A stretch of DNA of 64,000 nucleotides from Hyposmocoma kahamanoa (GCF_003589595.1 NW_020654972.1:11714499-11778498); one strand, 5' to 3'. Shown: positions 36,463 to 48,795, counted from the first letter of the stretch. Notes: generated from the letters alone by a model not told the origin. Program-made: numbers and translations.

Positions 36463-36543
36463 ATGGCGAAATGTGCGGTAAATGAGTGTAAAAATATGTC
36501 AGACAAACATAAAATAGATACTAACATCACATTCCACAAGGAA
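36463..36543 (+). CDS. Possible first exon of a THAP-domain protein (fragment)
   Basis: ATG opens MAKCAVNECKNMSDKHKIDT, then NITFHKE, ending at a possible GTAACG donor. M-x-x-C-x4-C and the following TFHK fit the start of a THAP zinc finger (C2CH), found in P-element-like transposases and in host DNA-binding proteins. No downstream exon with the second half of the finger was found, so this is either exon 1 of a gene whose other exons I missed or a transposon relic. It sits between two palindromes, and TTTCAGTGCTC at about 36409 could be an initiator. Confidence 0.45.
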
Positions 36544-36612
36544 GTAACGCGTTTCAACTTGTATTTTTATATAAATATTCTAGTGAATTTTTATTAATAA
36601 TAAATTAATAAA

Positions 36613-36678
36613 TTAGTTTTAGTAGTAGGTTAATTTTCGGTTATAGTTAACCGAAAATTAACCTACTACTAAAACTAA
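36613..36678. repeat. Perfect inverted repeat, 31-bp arms
   Basis: Arms at 36613-36643 and 36648-36678 with a TAGT spacer; core AGTAGTAGGTTAATTTTCGG. Confidence 0.92.
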
Positions 36679-37149
36679 CCTACATGAATTTGATTCATGC
36701 CTCACTTGTGACAGTTCGTTTGATATGAAACTATCATTCTATGCGTTATTATTCTAAGTTCTAAGCATGTAAGTGCATGGTGTGGTTGCCTATAATTGAA
36801 GTTGCAACTATATGTTAATTAATAAGTATTTATTGTTTTGTATACGTTAAGTTGTAAACTTTGCTGGCAATCCTTAATAAATAAATAAATAAATAATTCA
36901 ATAAAACACTTGGAAAAACATTTGTTTTGTCATTTGATGTACTTCCCTTTGACAACCATATCATGTATCTTATGTACCTACTGCGAAATGGACACAATTG
37001 GCATTTAAGATGACGTTACGTAGTTTCGATTCCCGTGTTTGACACAGACCAATGTATTTCGTGTGTATGTTGTTGTGAATGTATGTTATTATTCTAAGCT
37101 TACATGTATACTTAAATTTACAAAAAAAAAAAATTCTACCGATAAAATG

Positions 37150-38285
37150 AAATTAAAATTAACAATAATAATAATAATTTAAATCCAATAAATAAATAAA
37201 TTAAACTTAAGCTAAAGCTACAACATTGTTCTATCCTTTAATTTATATAATGTATCACAAAATATATCAACAGTTTCATCTTCACCGGACACTCGATTAT
37301 ATAAACTAGATAGGCGGGGGACTGGCGAATGCTTTCCTACATTCGTTCTACACAAACGGACATGAAATAAAGGACGCGGCTGTCGAGGCGGACGTGGGGG
37401 GTACTCGCAAACCAAATTTATTGAGAATAGACGGACAGGCTATCATGCCGTTCATAATTTTATGTAAGAAACATAAGCCTAAAGTATTTCTCCTACCATT
37501 CAAAGTTTGCATGTTAAAGTGCTCAAGTCGGGCACTGTAACAGTTTACGTCATGACGCGGGCTGAAGCGGTACGCCAGGTGTCGTAGAAATCTTCTTTGA
37601 ACTCTTTCAATTGTCTCTACATGGATTCGATATGTCGGGGAGCACACAACGCTACAGTACTCAAGCTTACTTCTGACATAGGCATTAAATAGTAATAAGG
37701 TAGTGGAAACTTTCCTGAACTCCTTTCCATTTCCAAAAATAAATCCTAGTGATTTGTTAGCAGCGGCCAGCATACTGTCAATGTGAATAGAAAATTTAAG
37801 CTTGGAGTCCACCACTACACCCAAGTCTTGGGTCTTACGTTTTAATGTGAACTTAACATGGGAGCACTTACACGAATTCAGATACATTTTTATTAATGTG
37901 ACACCAATCAATGAGTCTATCAATATCAGCCTGCAACAAATCAGCAAATTTGAGTCTTTTAATAACACGCATTATTTTAAGATCATCAGCAAACAAATAG
38001 CAGATCGAGTTCTTAAACAACCTTTCAATGTCATTAATGAATATAATGAAGAACAATGGCCCAAGGTTTGAAACTTGCGTCACTCCAGAGCATGAAATAA
38101 AAGGATTTGAACTATAACCATCTATTACAACTCTAGAACACCTGTTATTCAAATATGATTGACACCACTGAAGTAGAGAGTCCCTAATCCCGAAGTGAGC
38201 TAATTTATTTATCAATATACGATGATTAACTTTATCGAAAGCTTTGGAAAAGTCGGTATATATTGCATCTACTTGTCCTGAAGTA
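37150..38285 (-). mobile_element. Decayed LINE (reverse transcriptase C-terminal two thirds)
   Basis: The minus strand reads INKLAHFGIRDSLLQWCQSY, a degraded active-site region with CYLFADDLKIM, then after a frameshift QDLGVVVDSKLKFSIHID and NAYVRSKLEYCSVVCSPTY. 5' truncated at about 38285, where the sequence folds back on itself (GCATCTACT/AGTAGATGC); the 3' end is A/T-rich at about 37150. Confidence 0.72.
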
Positions 38286-38439
38286 GATGCAATATATATA
38301 TATATATTGCATATATATACATTACAAATATATATACAGGTTAAATATTTATTTCGAAATGGATTAGTGATCTACTTTAATTAAATGTTTGCATGTCGAT
38401 AATTACTTATCGATAGATTATACACTAAAGAAATCCGCC

Positions 38440-38830
38440 ATTTGTTCATTCAATTTTTGTTTAGGTATGCACGTTCATTCCGTAGTTAGGGCAGCTCCTT
38501 TCTTTTATTTTTTTTCCATCCTCTAAACTTTAGATTTGCTCTGGACCTTTTGGAGGGAAAAGTGTCGTTTTTATTTTGACTTTCAATTATTTTGTGAAAT
38601 CTAGTTTAAAGTGGAATAGGATAGTGCTATTGTGCCTTAATCGAAGATTAAAACCTGAAATTATACGAATCTCGAACTAAAATACCCGTATCGGCCCGTT
38701 TTAAGGAATCCCGAGTCAATCCAAGCACGCCGCCTCAAATTGCCTATCCTCCTTTTATTACAGAAACATAATTAAACTTTATGTTTAGGCTGATGGCTTT
38801 GCCAAAGCCTTAATAAATAAATAAAAAAGT
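38440..38830 (+). mobile_element. Possible retroelement 3' fragment
   Basis: Ends TTTGCCAAAGCCTTAATAAA followed by TAAATAAA repeats, a tail type seen in lepidopteran LINEs and SINEs. A similar tail is at about 36860-36895. No coding sequence. Confidence 0.4.
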
Positions 38831-38839
38831 CTAAACTTT

Positions 38840-39880
38840 ACATTTCATAGACAATCTATTAATGTCAAAATCAGAAATGTCATAACAACGAGTTAGGTTA
38901 GAATTGCTGAGGTTATGTTGGAACTAAAATTTCACTTTTAAAGCATTTTTATGTAGCGAAACATTTCAGAACACAGTTCAATGCTATATTATAATACAGT
39001 GTATTAAACATTAAGGTGTGAATCAATAAATTGGAAAATTTCTCTATGCAGAGATTATTTTCGCACGAATTTTCTCACGGATTTTTCCTTTTCAGATGAA
39101 TGTTATAAGGAAGGGACTTTCGCTCCTGTCTGTCGGTATAAGAACTCAATGTTCACCGCTTGTAGGTAAGCAATTTTACTATTTTTTTTGCACGTTGACA
39201 TATAAAAATTTGTTTCATGATTAATGTTGTGGTTTTTTTTATAAAACAGGAGCTGTAATAATATCTGCAAACAAAACTGTTTTGGGTGTAGTAAGGCATT
39301 AATTTAGCTACTATTATTTGAGAATTTTATTGATGGAATATGGATAGAAAGCAGAAGTTTGATGTCAAGGTGTTCTTTATTAGATTAGTCAATCAAGTTT
39401 GTATGTAAACAATACTGCCATGCTTACGTTAACAACAGTAAGTTAAAATTTTACAAAAAATAAGTTACACATAGATCAGAAAGCATAAGGGTGTTCTGGG
39501 GGTTCAGGGGTAAATGGGAGGTTATAGTCTCATATACAAGACACTGTGAGCGATCTCCGGTTAGTAATACAGATTATAAACTACTTTTTGTTAAAAAATA
39601 ACTATTAACAGTTTCCATCCTAATAAATAAATTATAGGAACGTTATTAAGACACGTTTATTTATAGTCACATGGTCTCTCTTGTAATCTAATGATATCTT
39701 ATAAAATAAAACAGGTACAACAATTATAACACAATATTTTTAGGTAATCTTGTTACAAAACAGTTTATTAAGTTTATTAAACTTCTGAATTTAGTTGTAT
39801 ATGAGAAACTAAAATAATTGAGATCTTTAATTGGAAATGGCATGCCAAATTGAGACCATTAGGCTACTTTAATAATAATA
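38840..39880. other. Interval with nothing recognised
   Basis: AT-rich; no open frame, RNA gene or clear repeat ends seen. Confidence 0.4.
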
Positions 39881-39891
39881 ATATATATAAT

Positions 39892-40052
39892 AGTAACGCT
39901 CACACTCAACATAGCCCTGCACTAGGGAAACCCTGTGTCGCTGGTGCTATGGACACACACATAGACAACCACAGATTACACCCAAACTCACGAGAGAAAT
40001 AAATGTAGGCCATACAAATATTTCTCCCAGCACGGGGATCCTGACCTCCTTC
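39892..40052 (-). mobile_element. tRNA-derived SINE, family 1, copy 3
   Basis: Same body as 24590-24791 (CACTCAACATAGCCCTGCAC, ATAGACAACCACAGATTACA, AAATATTTCTCCCAGCAC), truncated within the tRNA head. Confidence 0.72.
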
Positions 40053-40059
40053 ATCATCA

Positions 40060-42950
40060 TCCCACCTTTTTGTCACCCTCTTTTTATAGTACTGAGAGTA
40101 AGATAATTTGTTTTAGAAAACAATGCATTTTTCTTTCTAAACTATTCCTGTACACAATTAGCCACTGCGAATTCTAGGTGGAAAACCGTTACAGCATAGG
40201 ACCTCTACTATTTTCATTATCAAACAATTATACCCACAGCTGTGCACTGTTCTCCTCAGGATTATGTAATAACCATTACAATCTTTCTAAATAATGTTCT
40301 CATTTGTTTTAAATGGAAATGTCATTTTTAGCATCATATAATATGTAGACAGCAAAAAAGTTGGTGAAGTTACGTTTTGCGAAACTATCTACAAAAACTA
40401 TAAACAAAAAATAAAGAAAAAAGAAACATACAAAGTCCAACTAACACAATATTTTTTTAATCTATTGTCATTTTTCCAAAAGTTCTTTTCGATTTTCGCC
40501 ACTTCATAATTGAGGATACGTTAATACATGATGTTATAATCATTGTATAATCTGAATGTCGTGTTAGATGTGATGTTTAACTTGACAATGAAGGTCAAAC
40601 TTGACCTTCGTTATAAGTCTATTTTGTGGCTCTTTAATCAAATAGTAACTAATGTTTTCTACTAATTTTTGAAATAACAATTTAATTTCACATTTTGAAA
40701 TCCACAGCTATGTAATGCCTCACTTCCTATTTACCAACCACCCTCGTCTTCATTCAAATCAAAGTAACACAATGAACACGCCATCTGTGCTACATTAACA
40801 CAGCTGCCAATTTCTATCAACGCGTTTTACCCTTTATGTAGTAACGTGATAAGAAGGGTATTAGCGTCTCGTGTGCGCTGGTCAGTGCAGTCGTAGCGCG
40901 CCTGTTATTCGTAGTCAACCCTTCCGTGTCCATTCTGATTATTGCACACGGAAGGGTAGCAAAAAAGCCATATTGCGCTTTTGTCATTGTGCTAAAAATA
41001 CATAAATGACGCCGCGTAACGCTAATACGTAATTTTATTTACAATCGCATCTGATGGTGACGATGTGGACGCTTCAAGATGCCTGTTCACTCCGACCCCA
41101 CAGACGTACCGGTTATCGAAAGATACAGAAAAAGGCAAAGAGGTCCTCTTAGCATATACACTACACAGTAGAAACTTCTACGAATTCTTACTTCTTGCTT
41201 CCTACGAATGTTTCGATCCTACATCTAAGTTACCCTTTGCCGCACCATTTTGGCTGGTGACGGATTGAATTAATGAGTGACATGGACTTTAAATCGTGAA
41301 TAGGTATATTAAAACGATAACAATGTTTATGTATGAACTTTTGAGCTTGTGAGCAGACTTTCGAACCTATATAACACGAGAATGTTGGACTGTGGGAGCC
41401 TTAGGCTGGAGGAGATCTTATTTCATGTAAGGGTCACATAGAGAATCCTCCCATTTGCTGTCGTTTCTGTCCATAGCCTTCTATAATAAAGGGTTCATCG
41501 CAAGGTGTTGGTCCACTGTCGACGCATCAATGGCGCGCTTCCCGAAACTGACCGCGTAATCTGCACCCCATTGTCCCTTGCGTGACTTGACGTTTCTATT
41601 GCGAACTCTTGCTATAGATATAGATCTGCGACACTTCGCAGGCTATTCATGTCTAACTGATACAATCGCTGCAAGTCTTTGTGGTTTTAAATTAAAGATT
41701 TCAAACTATTAAAATGTGAAGATTTGTTTAGTGCTAAGTATTCGAGCGCCAATATGTGTATATAATGGACATTGAATGGATAAGCGAAAGGGTGAAATGG
41801 AATTTGTGGTACTCATTCCGGATGATTGAGCCTTTTTAAGATAAATAACTGGCGTAGAGTCAACATTCTTCTACATAGCGCAGTATTGCAATGTAGGAAA
41901 ATAATGAAAAATTAGAAAATAATAACAATGAAGTAATAAACAATTCATGTTCATGCTACTTCTGTTATATTTATATTCTTTCTTTAATATTTAGTCTCGA
42001 AGAAAGTGAATGCGTGGGATCTCCGCGGGGCGAACTTTCTCATGGTCGTGAATCCCATCGCCATCCGACAGTGGTCCTTCGCCGCTTCACTGCGTACTCA
42101 TTTTTACTAGTTTAATGTGAACCAGGAAACTTCTGAAAAAAAAATTCGAAAAAAATATATATGGCCGCCATTTCACAATACCTACCTGAGCATTCAAAAT
42201 GTGAAAGTAACCGTGGAGCAATTATTTCGTATTATTTATATTTAGTTCAATCTGCATAAAGTATCTCCAAAATATGTGATAATTATGGTATTCGGATCTT
42301 CTGAAAACTCTGTTCAGATTACATTACAAAAATGTTTCTTCATTTGGTATAGCCGCTATTTGTGTGGTTTCTGAAATAACCAATTTTGAAAAGGAGTTCT
42401 TACACAGTGTAAAGTTATGGAAATATTGTTGTTATGAATTAGATTAGTGATTCTTTATAACCACAGGTCCTTCTACGAAGCTGCAGCAAATCCCGCTGCG
42501 TAATATTAGTTCAGTGGGATTACGAGATGATTGAAAATACCAGTTAGTTTTGTTTGCATTGTGGAGTAGCCACGCTGGCAAAAGATCACGCACAATAACC
42601 CACTATTATCGTGTTGCTGATAAATTTTACATTGCATTCACAAATATGATTTACAGCGTTTCCTGGAAAGCGAAGGGACGGTGGCTCAACTCTTGCCCAT
42701 TGTCGCAACATTTTTTTACGCCTTTTTTCCGGCGACGGAGTCAGAGTGACAGAAAGGAATAAATTTTAAATATGTGTGTCCGTCATCTGCGGACAATGCC
42801 CACTATTAGCGGATTATGAGCCGCAAAAAGAGCAGGTACTGTTGCGCCGGCCCACGTCACGAGCGTGAACGACAATAAAAGTAACTCAAGGAATGAATAT
42901 AGTTTATTTTTTAACGCGTGTTATTTTTAGAAAAACATAGATTGGGCACG
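40060..42950. other. Gene-poor interval
   Basis: No convincing gene. A 12-bp hairpin (ACCCTTCCGTGT/ACACGGAAGGGT) lies at 40918-40957. Blocks near 41400-41640 and 42000-42090 are GC-richer, but no continuous protein emerged on either strand. Confidence 0.4.
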
Positions 42951-42954
42951 TTTT

Positions 42955-43305
42955 CATAATTCAAACTGAAATAATCTTTATTTCATAGGTAAGCAACACT
43001 TATACTTACTTAGGTACACTTGAAATCGTCATATTAATTAAACTCAACTGCTCATTCGTAAGACTGTTTCCCCTGAGAAGAATGAGCAAGAAACTTTAGG
43101 GGTTCCTCTTTGTAAATATACATTAGTTTTAAGCCTCGTAAATGACAAGTTTTGAATATTACCCAATCTTATATAAGCATGTATACATTGCGCCTTAAAT
43201 GAATTTGTGACTTTGTGAACAGTGACACGAACAGCTAGATTATTTTTATTCCTTCTATTAATGTTATGTCTGTCGCTATTCATAAAAAAATACTATTCTT
43301 ACATT
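42955..43305 (-). mobile_element. 3' fragment of the 16-kb LINE family
   Basis: The minus strand encodes a broken C-terminal tail (NNLAVRVTVHKVTNSF) and a 3' UTR matching the plus element at 16013-17068 (GTTTCTTGCTC, TTCTTCTC, TTTCAAGTGT), ending ATGAAATAAAGATTATTTCA. Confidence 0.68.
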
Positions 43306-43394
43306 TTCATAAATGTACTACAATACACTAGGGCAAGAATGTTAACTCTTGAAATAATTATAATTATTTTCATATTTGTATAATATGTCAAGAC

Positions 43395-43933
43395 CAGAGG
43401 CGGCTCGTCCTAAGGAGCGCTGGTACAGTGAACTCCCACTCCTATCCAACCCACCAAAATACATTTATTAATTATGCTTTCATATTATATTAGTAGCCGC
43501 AGTATTATTTTTTTTATTAATGAACGAAACACACAATTACATTTTTATCTTTCTCTTTAATATAGTATAGCAAAGTGACCCTTGAGTGAAGCGCTTCGCG
43601 ATGCGCTCCTGTGAACCGACATTGTTTACAAAGTTTAGTACTAAATTCAATGAGTGCGAAAGAGAAATTTCTTAACGGCGCGACACGTGACACAAAAGAT
43701 TAGTTATGAGGAAATTTAGCAAGATTTGAGTGGCGCTCCGCGCAAATATGCGAACCGTGTTTTTTTCGAGCGTATTTTGTTATGTTGTATAAATTATTAT
43801 TATTCAATCGTTGTTAAGAAGGTAGTGTTTAGTGGCATTGTTTAAAATGGAACACTATAATGTGTTTCATTTTTAATTTCAAATATGTATAGGTAAGTGA
43901 ACTCCCACTGAAATCTCCCACGAGGCGCCTCTG
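43395..43933. mobile_element. Non-autonomous hAT element (539 bp) with 8-bp target duplication
   Basis: Termini CAGAGGCGGCTCG and CGAGGCGCCTCTG, 12 of 13 complementary, flanked on both sides by GTCAAGAC (43387-43394 and 43934-43941). CAGxGGCG ends with an 8-bp duplication are diagnostic of hAT. No transposase frame. Confidence 0.88.
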
Positions 43934-43944
43934 GTCAAGACAAC

Positions 43945-45700
43945 CAACAAAATGAACTAATTTTATTTAAGCTTTGTAAATAGATATATATATGTATATA
44001 ATAAATAGTGTTGACGAAACGCGTGAATCGAATTATTTAAGAAAATCCCATTTTCTTTCATTTAACGAAGAAACAGATTCTGCATCTAAAACGCTACATC
44101 TCATGCTTTACGCCACCGGTAGTTATTTGCTTGCGTTAGCAGATGCAAGCTCTGTGCTCATCCCACGGGACGATCACCGTCACCGATGATCCTGAACAAT
44201 AACATCTCGGACACTCTGTACTCCACTAATACACCCTGTAAGACGTCCCGTCCCCAATGTCGACACGTTGCGTTTGTTATTTTAAATGTTATTCCAATCG
44301 TAGTGACTTCTGAAAACTTTTCATTTCACGCTACTACCTACTAGTTATAATTAATTTTGGAAATGGCACAGCTTTCTATTCGCAGTACCTTTTTTTATTA
44401 TATAAGATCTCCCTTGTATGGCAAGTTGACTTGTATGGTAGAGAAATGTTCCTCGATTTTAAGCGGAATCGTAAACGTAAATAGAATGGTTTTTCAAAAA
44501 TCATTAGCAATGAGTGTGACGAACCTATTCCACGGTAGGTTTCCCAGACGACTTCCCATGTGGGTGTCAATCAAACGGCAGTCCCGCTACGCGGCGCAGG
44601 CGCATCCAATCGCCCGCGTTCACAATTGACACAATTGAGTGTAACCCTAGCGCTCGCAATACATAAAGCTATTGAACGATGGGGGTTTATCCCACACATG
44701 CCTAACTGTACTCGACAGGGGTGTGATTCGTTTAGAACATAATTATGTAAGAGTTTTTTGCTTTTACCGAGCTAAATAACTGCGCATAGGGCGAAAAATA
44801 ACCAAAATAAATAACTAGTTAACAATGTTTAAAAATAAAAACAAAACATTATTTCTTGCAATATTGATCTTTAAGAATCATGAGGAATCTGTACAGTTTT
44901 CAGAGCTCAGAATACATTGTACTATTTACTAATTAAAATGGTTTTTTCAAGGACCCATAAAACACAACGCATTGGCTTTTTTTACTCTTTGTCAATTGTA
45001 CGCACCCATTTTTGTCTTTATTTTTATATAATATGATGATGCAGTACTGTATCATGGAAAGGTGTTTTGTACGTGTTAATTCTTCCACGCATGTGCTGTT
45101 GGGCCGCACCTGCGCTGCGGCTTAGCGCGCCTTTTGTCGCGTTGCTCGTGCAGATAACGGGAGTTACAAAAAGGATTAGGATGGTTGGATTCTATTCCAG
45201 GTTTAGCTGTTAGTATTTGAGTTAATTATGCCACATTTACAATTGTTTCAATGCTCTGCATTGCCAACACCACCGCTCAATACCTACTCTCTAAGTAGAT
45301 ACTAGGGGTACTGTGCTGAGCAAACATTCTTCGGATATGTGTACTGATGATTCTCATAATGTTTTACGAGAAATACCTTTAAATATGCCATTTAATAATA
45401 ATCAACATGATTTTTTTATTTCAAACTAATTACTTATTATTTTGTAAGTAACAATTGTCTTCTTAAATATGCTAGTGACAATAATATTTAATTAATTATT
45501 TAATATTATAATAGACGACTCTGGAACGCATGTGACCTGCGTTCCAGTGCCTTACTATCGGGCAGCCACCTGCTCCAGAATTGTGTTCAGGAGGCTGCTG
45601 GAGCCGCCCGCTTGCGCAGGATAGTCTCCCGAATATCAATGAGTGCCAGCTACATGTTAAACCCATTATTATACTTTTTTCGTAGGGCATCCAGTGAGTT
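43945..45700. other. Interval with GC-rich spots, no gene called
   Basis: GC-rich patches near 44570-44620 and 45100-45160 could be promoters or first exons of unseen genes, but no coding sequence was recognised. Confidence 0.35.
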
Positions 45701-45735
45701 GCGAGTGCGTTTGGCTCACGCGCCCAACGTGCACA

Positions 45736-45744
45736 TATATAAAG
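45736..45744 (+). promoter_or_regulatory. TATA box candidate
   Basis: TATATAAAG about 330 bp upstream of the mRpS12 coding exon. It may serve that gene through a 5' UTR exon or be unrelated. Confidence 0.3.
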
Positions 45745-46191
45745 TTTGGCAGTAGGCCTTGAACAAGTTTGTTTTGACCTCTACATTACAACGTGCAAAC
45801 CTGCGCGCCAGTATGTTGCTTCTCACCGAAATTTATTTATTTATTTATTTTGTACAACTTACACTTACAGTACCTACTTATAACTAAACATGTAAGTCAT
45901 AGTCATATAAAGGTTGAGTGGATCACCGGCCAAAGGTAAGATGCGGAATTTGGACCACAGAGCTTTGGGCGGTGACCATCTCCAAATAGTAACCAGCGGA
46001 TGTTAGAAATTTCCTACGCTCCCTCTCCTTGTCTGTAATGCTGATGAATTTATAAACGAGTTCAATGTTTCTCGCCAGCCCCATTACCAGCAGCGGAATT
46101 GCCAGCGAGCAGACTGTTCGCGCCGGCGGCACCCGCAGCAGCTCTGACGCGACCCCTGGCGGGTTTCGCGGGCGGAGTGTTGTCGCGTGCC

Positions 46192-46281
46192 ATGGCGTCT
46201 CTTGCGCAAATGCATCGCACTGGGCCGCACGTTAAAACCAGGAAATCTAGAAACCCGCTCAATGGAAACCCTTTTGCTAAG
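46192..46281 (+). CDS. mRpS12: mRpS12 exon (N-terminal, upstream extent uncertain)
   Basis: Ends AAG before a GTGACT donor at 46282. May extend left to an acceptor near 46078 (TTTCTCGCCAG) to include the mitochondrial presequence. Confidence 0.82.
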
Positions 46282-48795
46282 GTGACTGAATAATCGATCG
46301 TTGAAAACCTTTCCTCCGACACCCAATGTCATTTTGAATACTCTAAATTTGAAAATTAAAAAGAAATACTGAGTGGATCTATCTATCTATCTATATATCT
46401 GTCTATCTATCTATATATGATGATGACGAATTCGCAATATCTATTTATTGCGAATTCGTCATCATCAACTCATTTATACATCTCACTGCTTAGGCCGTAG
46501 TCCGCCACACTGGCCCAATGCGGGTAGGGGACTTCACACGCTTTCCGATGGTTGTAAACCTTCTTCAACGTGCATAGGTTTCATGACGATGTTTTCCTTC
46601 ACCAAATGGCTCATGGTAAATTTTTAATTTAATTTGGCACGTAAATGGTGTGAAAGTGAGCCTGGTGTGAGTTCGGACTCGAGCCCACGCCCTTTGCTTG
46701 AGAGGCGGTAGGCTTATCGCGAATATCGTGATTATTTTTATTTATACATAATATTTAGTTATCCATTTATAAACGAGAATGTATATTACTTTTATTCAGT
46801 ATTTTTAACTTTCGTGTCGTGTTTTCTCAATTACACAATTTTGAGTTACGACAGTATTCGGTTTCACGTGCGAATATAATAATTTTTAGCGAATGTTAAT
46901 TGTTTGTTGTGTACAGTTGGAATTTAGCATTATACTGCCTCTAACAGGCGCAAGGCACATGCTTTTGCGTTTGTCATTGAAATCTTATGCTATCGATGAA
47001 GTGTTTGCCTTTCAGGGCGTGGTCTTAAAAACGCTCATCAAGAAGCCGAAGAAGCCGAACAGCGCGAACCGCAAATGCGTGCTGGTCCGGCTTTCCAACG
47101 GCAAAGAGATGGTGGCGTACGTGCCCGGCATCGGACACAACCTGCAGGAGCACAATATCGTGCTCGTGCGCGTCGGACGGTACGTCCTTTATCTTTCAAC
47201 TAATTTAGAGTACGAATAGGTGCGGAAAAGTTGATACTTCTCACGATTTGAGCTATGCTCTGACGTGGAATCCTAGAGATTTTTTGTAACTATAGAAATG
47301 TCAAAGTGACAGGTCAGGGATGCAGAACAGGTTTTCACCAAGGATCAGTAATATAGTAGTAATGTGTGGTAGGTAGGAATACAGCATGGAGTCTTTCAAA
47401 AGGGGTTTGAGAAGGGTCCTAAAGGGTTGGCAACGCGCTCGTGACGCCCCTGGTGTTGTAGGCGTTCATGAGCGACGGTGACTGCTTTCCATCAGGCGGG
47501 CTGTATGCTCGTTTGCTGCCTACACAAGTAATATAAAAAAACCTAAATATTAATTTAAGTGCTGATTATAAAATAACAACTAAAAACAATAACAAAATCT
47601 TCAACAACGCACAATTACACACGCGCAGCGAATTCAGAAAAGGACGAGAGACAAATGAAAGTAAAGCCAATTATTGCGAAAATTTATCAATACCAAAAAT
47701 TGTTTCCAACTTCTGCTATTTTCTCCTATGGTACCAGTGTCGTCGAAAAATTTCTACCAATATTTCTTCGTCTTCTTATAACTTTGTCAAAAAAACATAC
47801 TTCGCAAAAATAAATACTTCAAAACCATTAAAATTTTCCGTTCTATGTGTTTTAGCTAAAAAATAAACCTTAACCTTAGCGTTTTTAAACAAATTGAGTA
47901 AACTTCTATTTTGAGGTATTTTTTGGTGTAGTAACCCCTGTTTACAAAAAATCTCTTAATCCTGACTTGAGCATTGAGTAGAGTTCTAAAATACGACACT
48001 CAGATTCTTGGTCAGAATTTAATATATATATAAATATGAATAGATTCAGTTAATTTAGTTGGGCGTTACTACCTATAATTCCAAAGCCTATACCAAACCA
48101 CCCGTCATCGGAGATTAGCTTCTCCGTATGTTGTGAATGTTATACTCATCCAGTTATTCTGGCCCTTGTTCGTGTCTTTTATTAGTTCAAACTTTTATTC
48201 CCCGCAACTACGTACCGATGACTTTCCATAACAGCGGCTTATCTCAAAATCACCTATATTCCAGATGGTTTTAAAACATCTGCAGATTATCTAAAACGCA
48301 AAGCCGATTGATCGGTAGGCCAATATTGTCACGTGGTCATTAAAGAACATAAAGCTCGGTGTCATTTTCACAATAAAATAATAACATAAAAATTAACTAT
48401 TTTGGTTTAGACCACTTTTCTCGAAAAGCAGCGTTACATCGTCTGCTTAAGGTAAAACCATATATGTAACATTTTCCACAAAAAATCTCAGAATTGTTGT
48501 AAAAATCACCATCTGCAGATAAAACTCTGATTAAGTTTATAGCTTTTTTGTTATTGAGTTTCACGTGCATAAATTACAGACTTTTTGTGGAAAATGTCTC
48601 TTATGTGGGTTTACCTTTAAACAGACGATACATTAGATAAGTCATTACATATTAGGTATGTATTTATAATAGTTAAAAACATGCGTTAGTATAGTGATGT
48701 GTTTTGCCGACAGAGTGAAGGACTGCCCGGGAGTTAAGCTAAAGTGCGTGCGCGGCAAGTTCGATCTGCCGCACGTCGTCAAGCAGAAAGTATAG
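46192..48795 (+). CDS. mRpS12: Mitochondrial ribosomal protein S12 (uS12m)
   Basis: Component of the mitoribosome small subunit decoding centre; homologue of Drosophila technical knockout (tko). Supported exons: 46192-46281, 47016-47179, 48714-48795, phases consistent. Landmarks: [73 protein letters not shown] and [20 protein letters not shown], typical of uS12. The ATG at 46192 has a strong GCCATGG context, giving 111 residues. The frame is open upstream to about 46048 with a presequence-like stretch (LFAPAAPAAALTRPLAGFAG), so the true start is probably in an earlier exon not found here. AATAAA follows at about 48856. Confidence 0.92.
46419..46466. repeat. Perfect inverted repeat, 21-bp arms
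   Basis: Arms at 46419-46439 and 46446-46466 (GATGATGACGAATTCGCAAT...), between a (TCTA)n microsatellite (46376-46418) and a SINE, inside the first mRpS12 intron. Confidence 0.88.
46476..46735 (-). mobile_element. SINE of the TTTTCCTTCACC family, copy 1
   Basis: Contains CACGATG-like CATGACGATGTTTTCCTTCA, TAAATGGTGTGAAAGT and a box-B-like complement near GGACTCGAGCCCACGCCC. A diverged copy is at 54395-54690. Confidence 0.6.
47016..47179 (+). CDS. mRpS12: mRpS12 middle exon
   Basis: Acceptor TTTCAG ends at 47015; donor GTACGT starts at 47180, splitting the final Arg codon. Carries the conserved KPNSANRK and PGIGHN loops. Confidence 0.95.
47385..47545 (+). mobile_element. SINE-like repeat
   Basis: AGGGTTGGCAACGCGCTCGT, CCATCAGGCGGGCTGTATGC and TCGTTTGCTGCC, then an A-rich tail. 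In the second mRpS12 intron. Related in its end to the 7.1-kb repeat. Confidence 0.6.
47960..47997. repeat. Solo terminus related to the 30.7-kb TIR element
   Basis: CCTGACTTGAGCATTGAGTA with GAGTTCTAAAATACGAC; matches the 36-bp terminus at 30837-30872 with a few changes. Confidence 0.6.
48714..48795 (+). CDS. mRpS12: mRpS12 last exon
   Basis: Acceptor CGACAG ends at 48713. Encodes [20 protein letters not shown] and VVKQKV, then TAG. Confidence 0.95.

Noticed and set aside
36256..36678. CRISPR-like or rho-independent terminator reading of the hairpins
   Set aside because: Eukaryotic context; two unrelated hairpins without spacer-repeat structure.
41065..41268. 67-codon frame
   Set aside because: Begins at GTG, not ATG, with no motif or supporting context.
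46062..46332. Minus-strand frames opposite the mRpS12 exon
   Set aside because: Shadows of the GC-rich presequence region; the plus strand carries the conserved uS12 protein.
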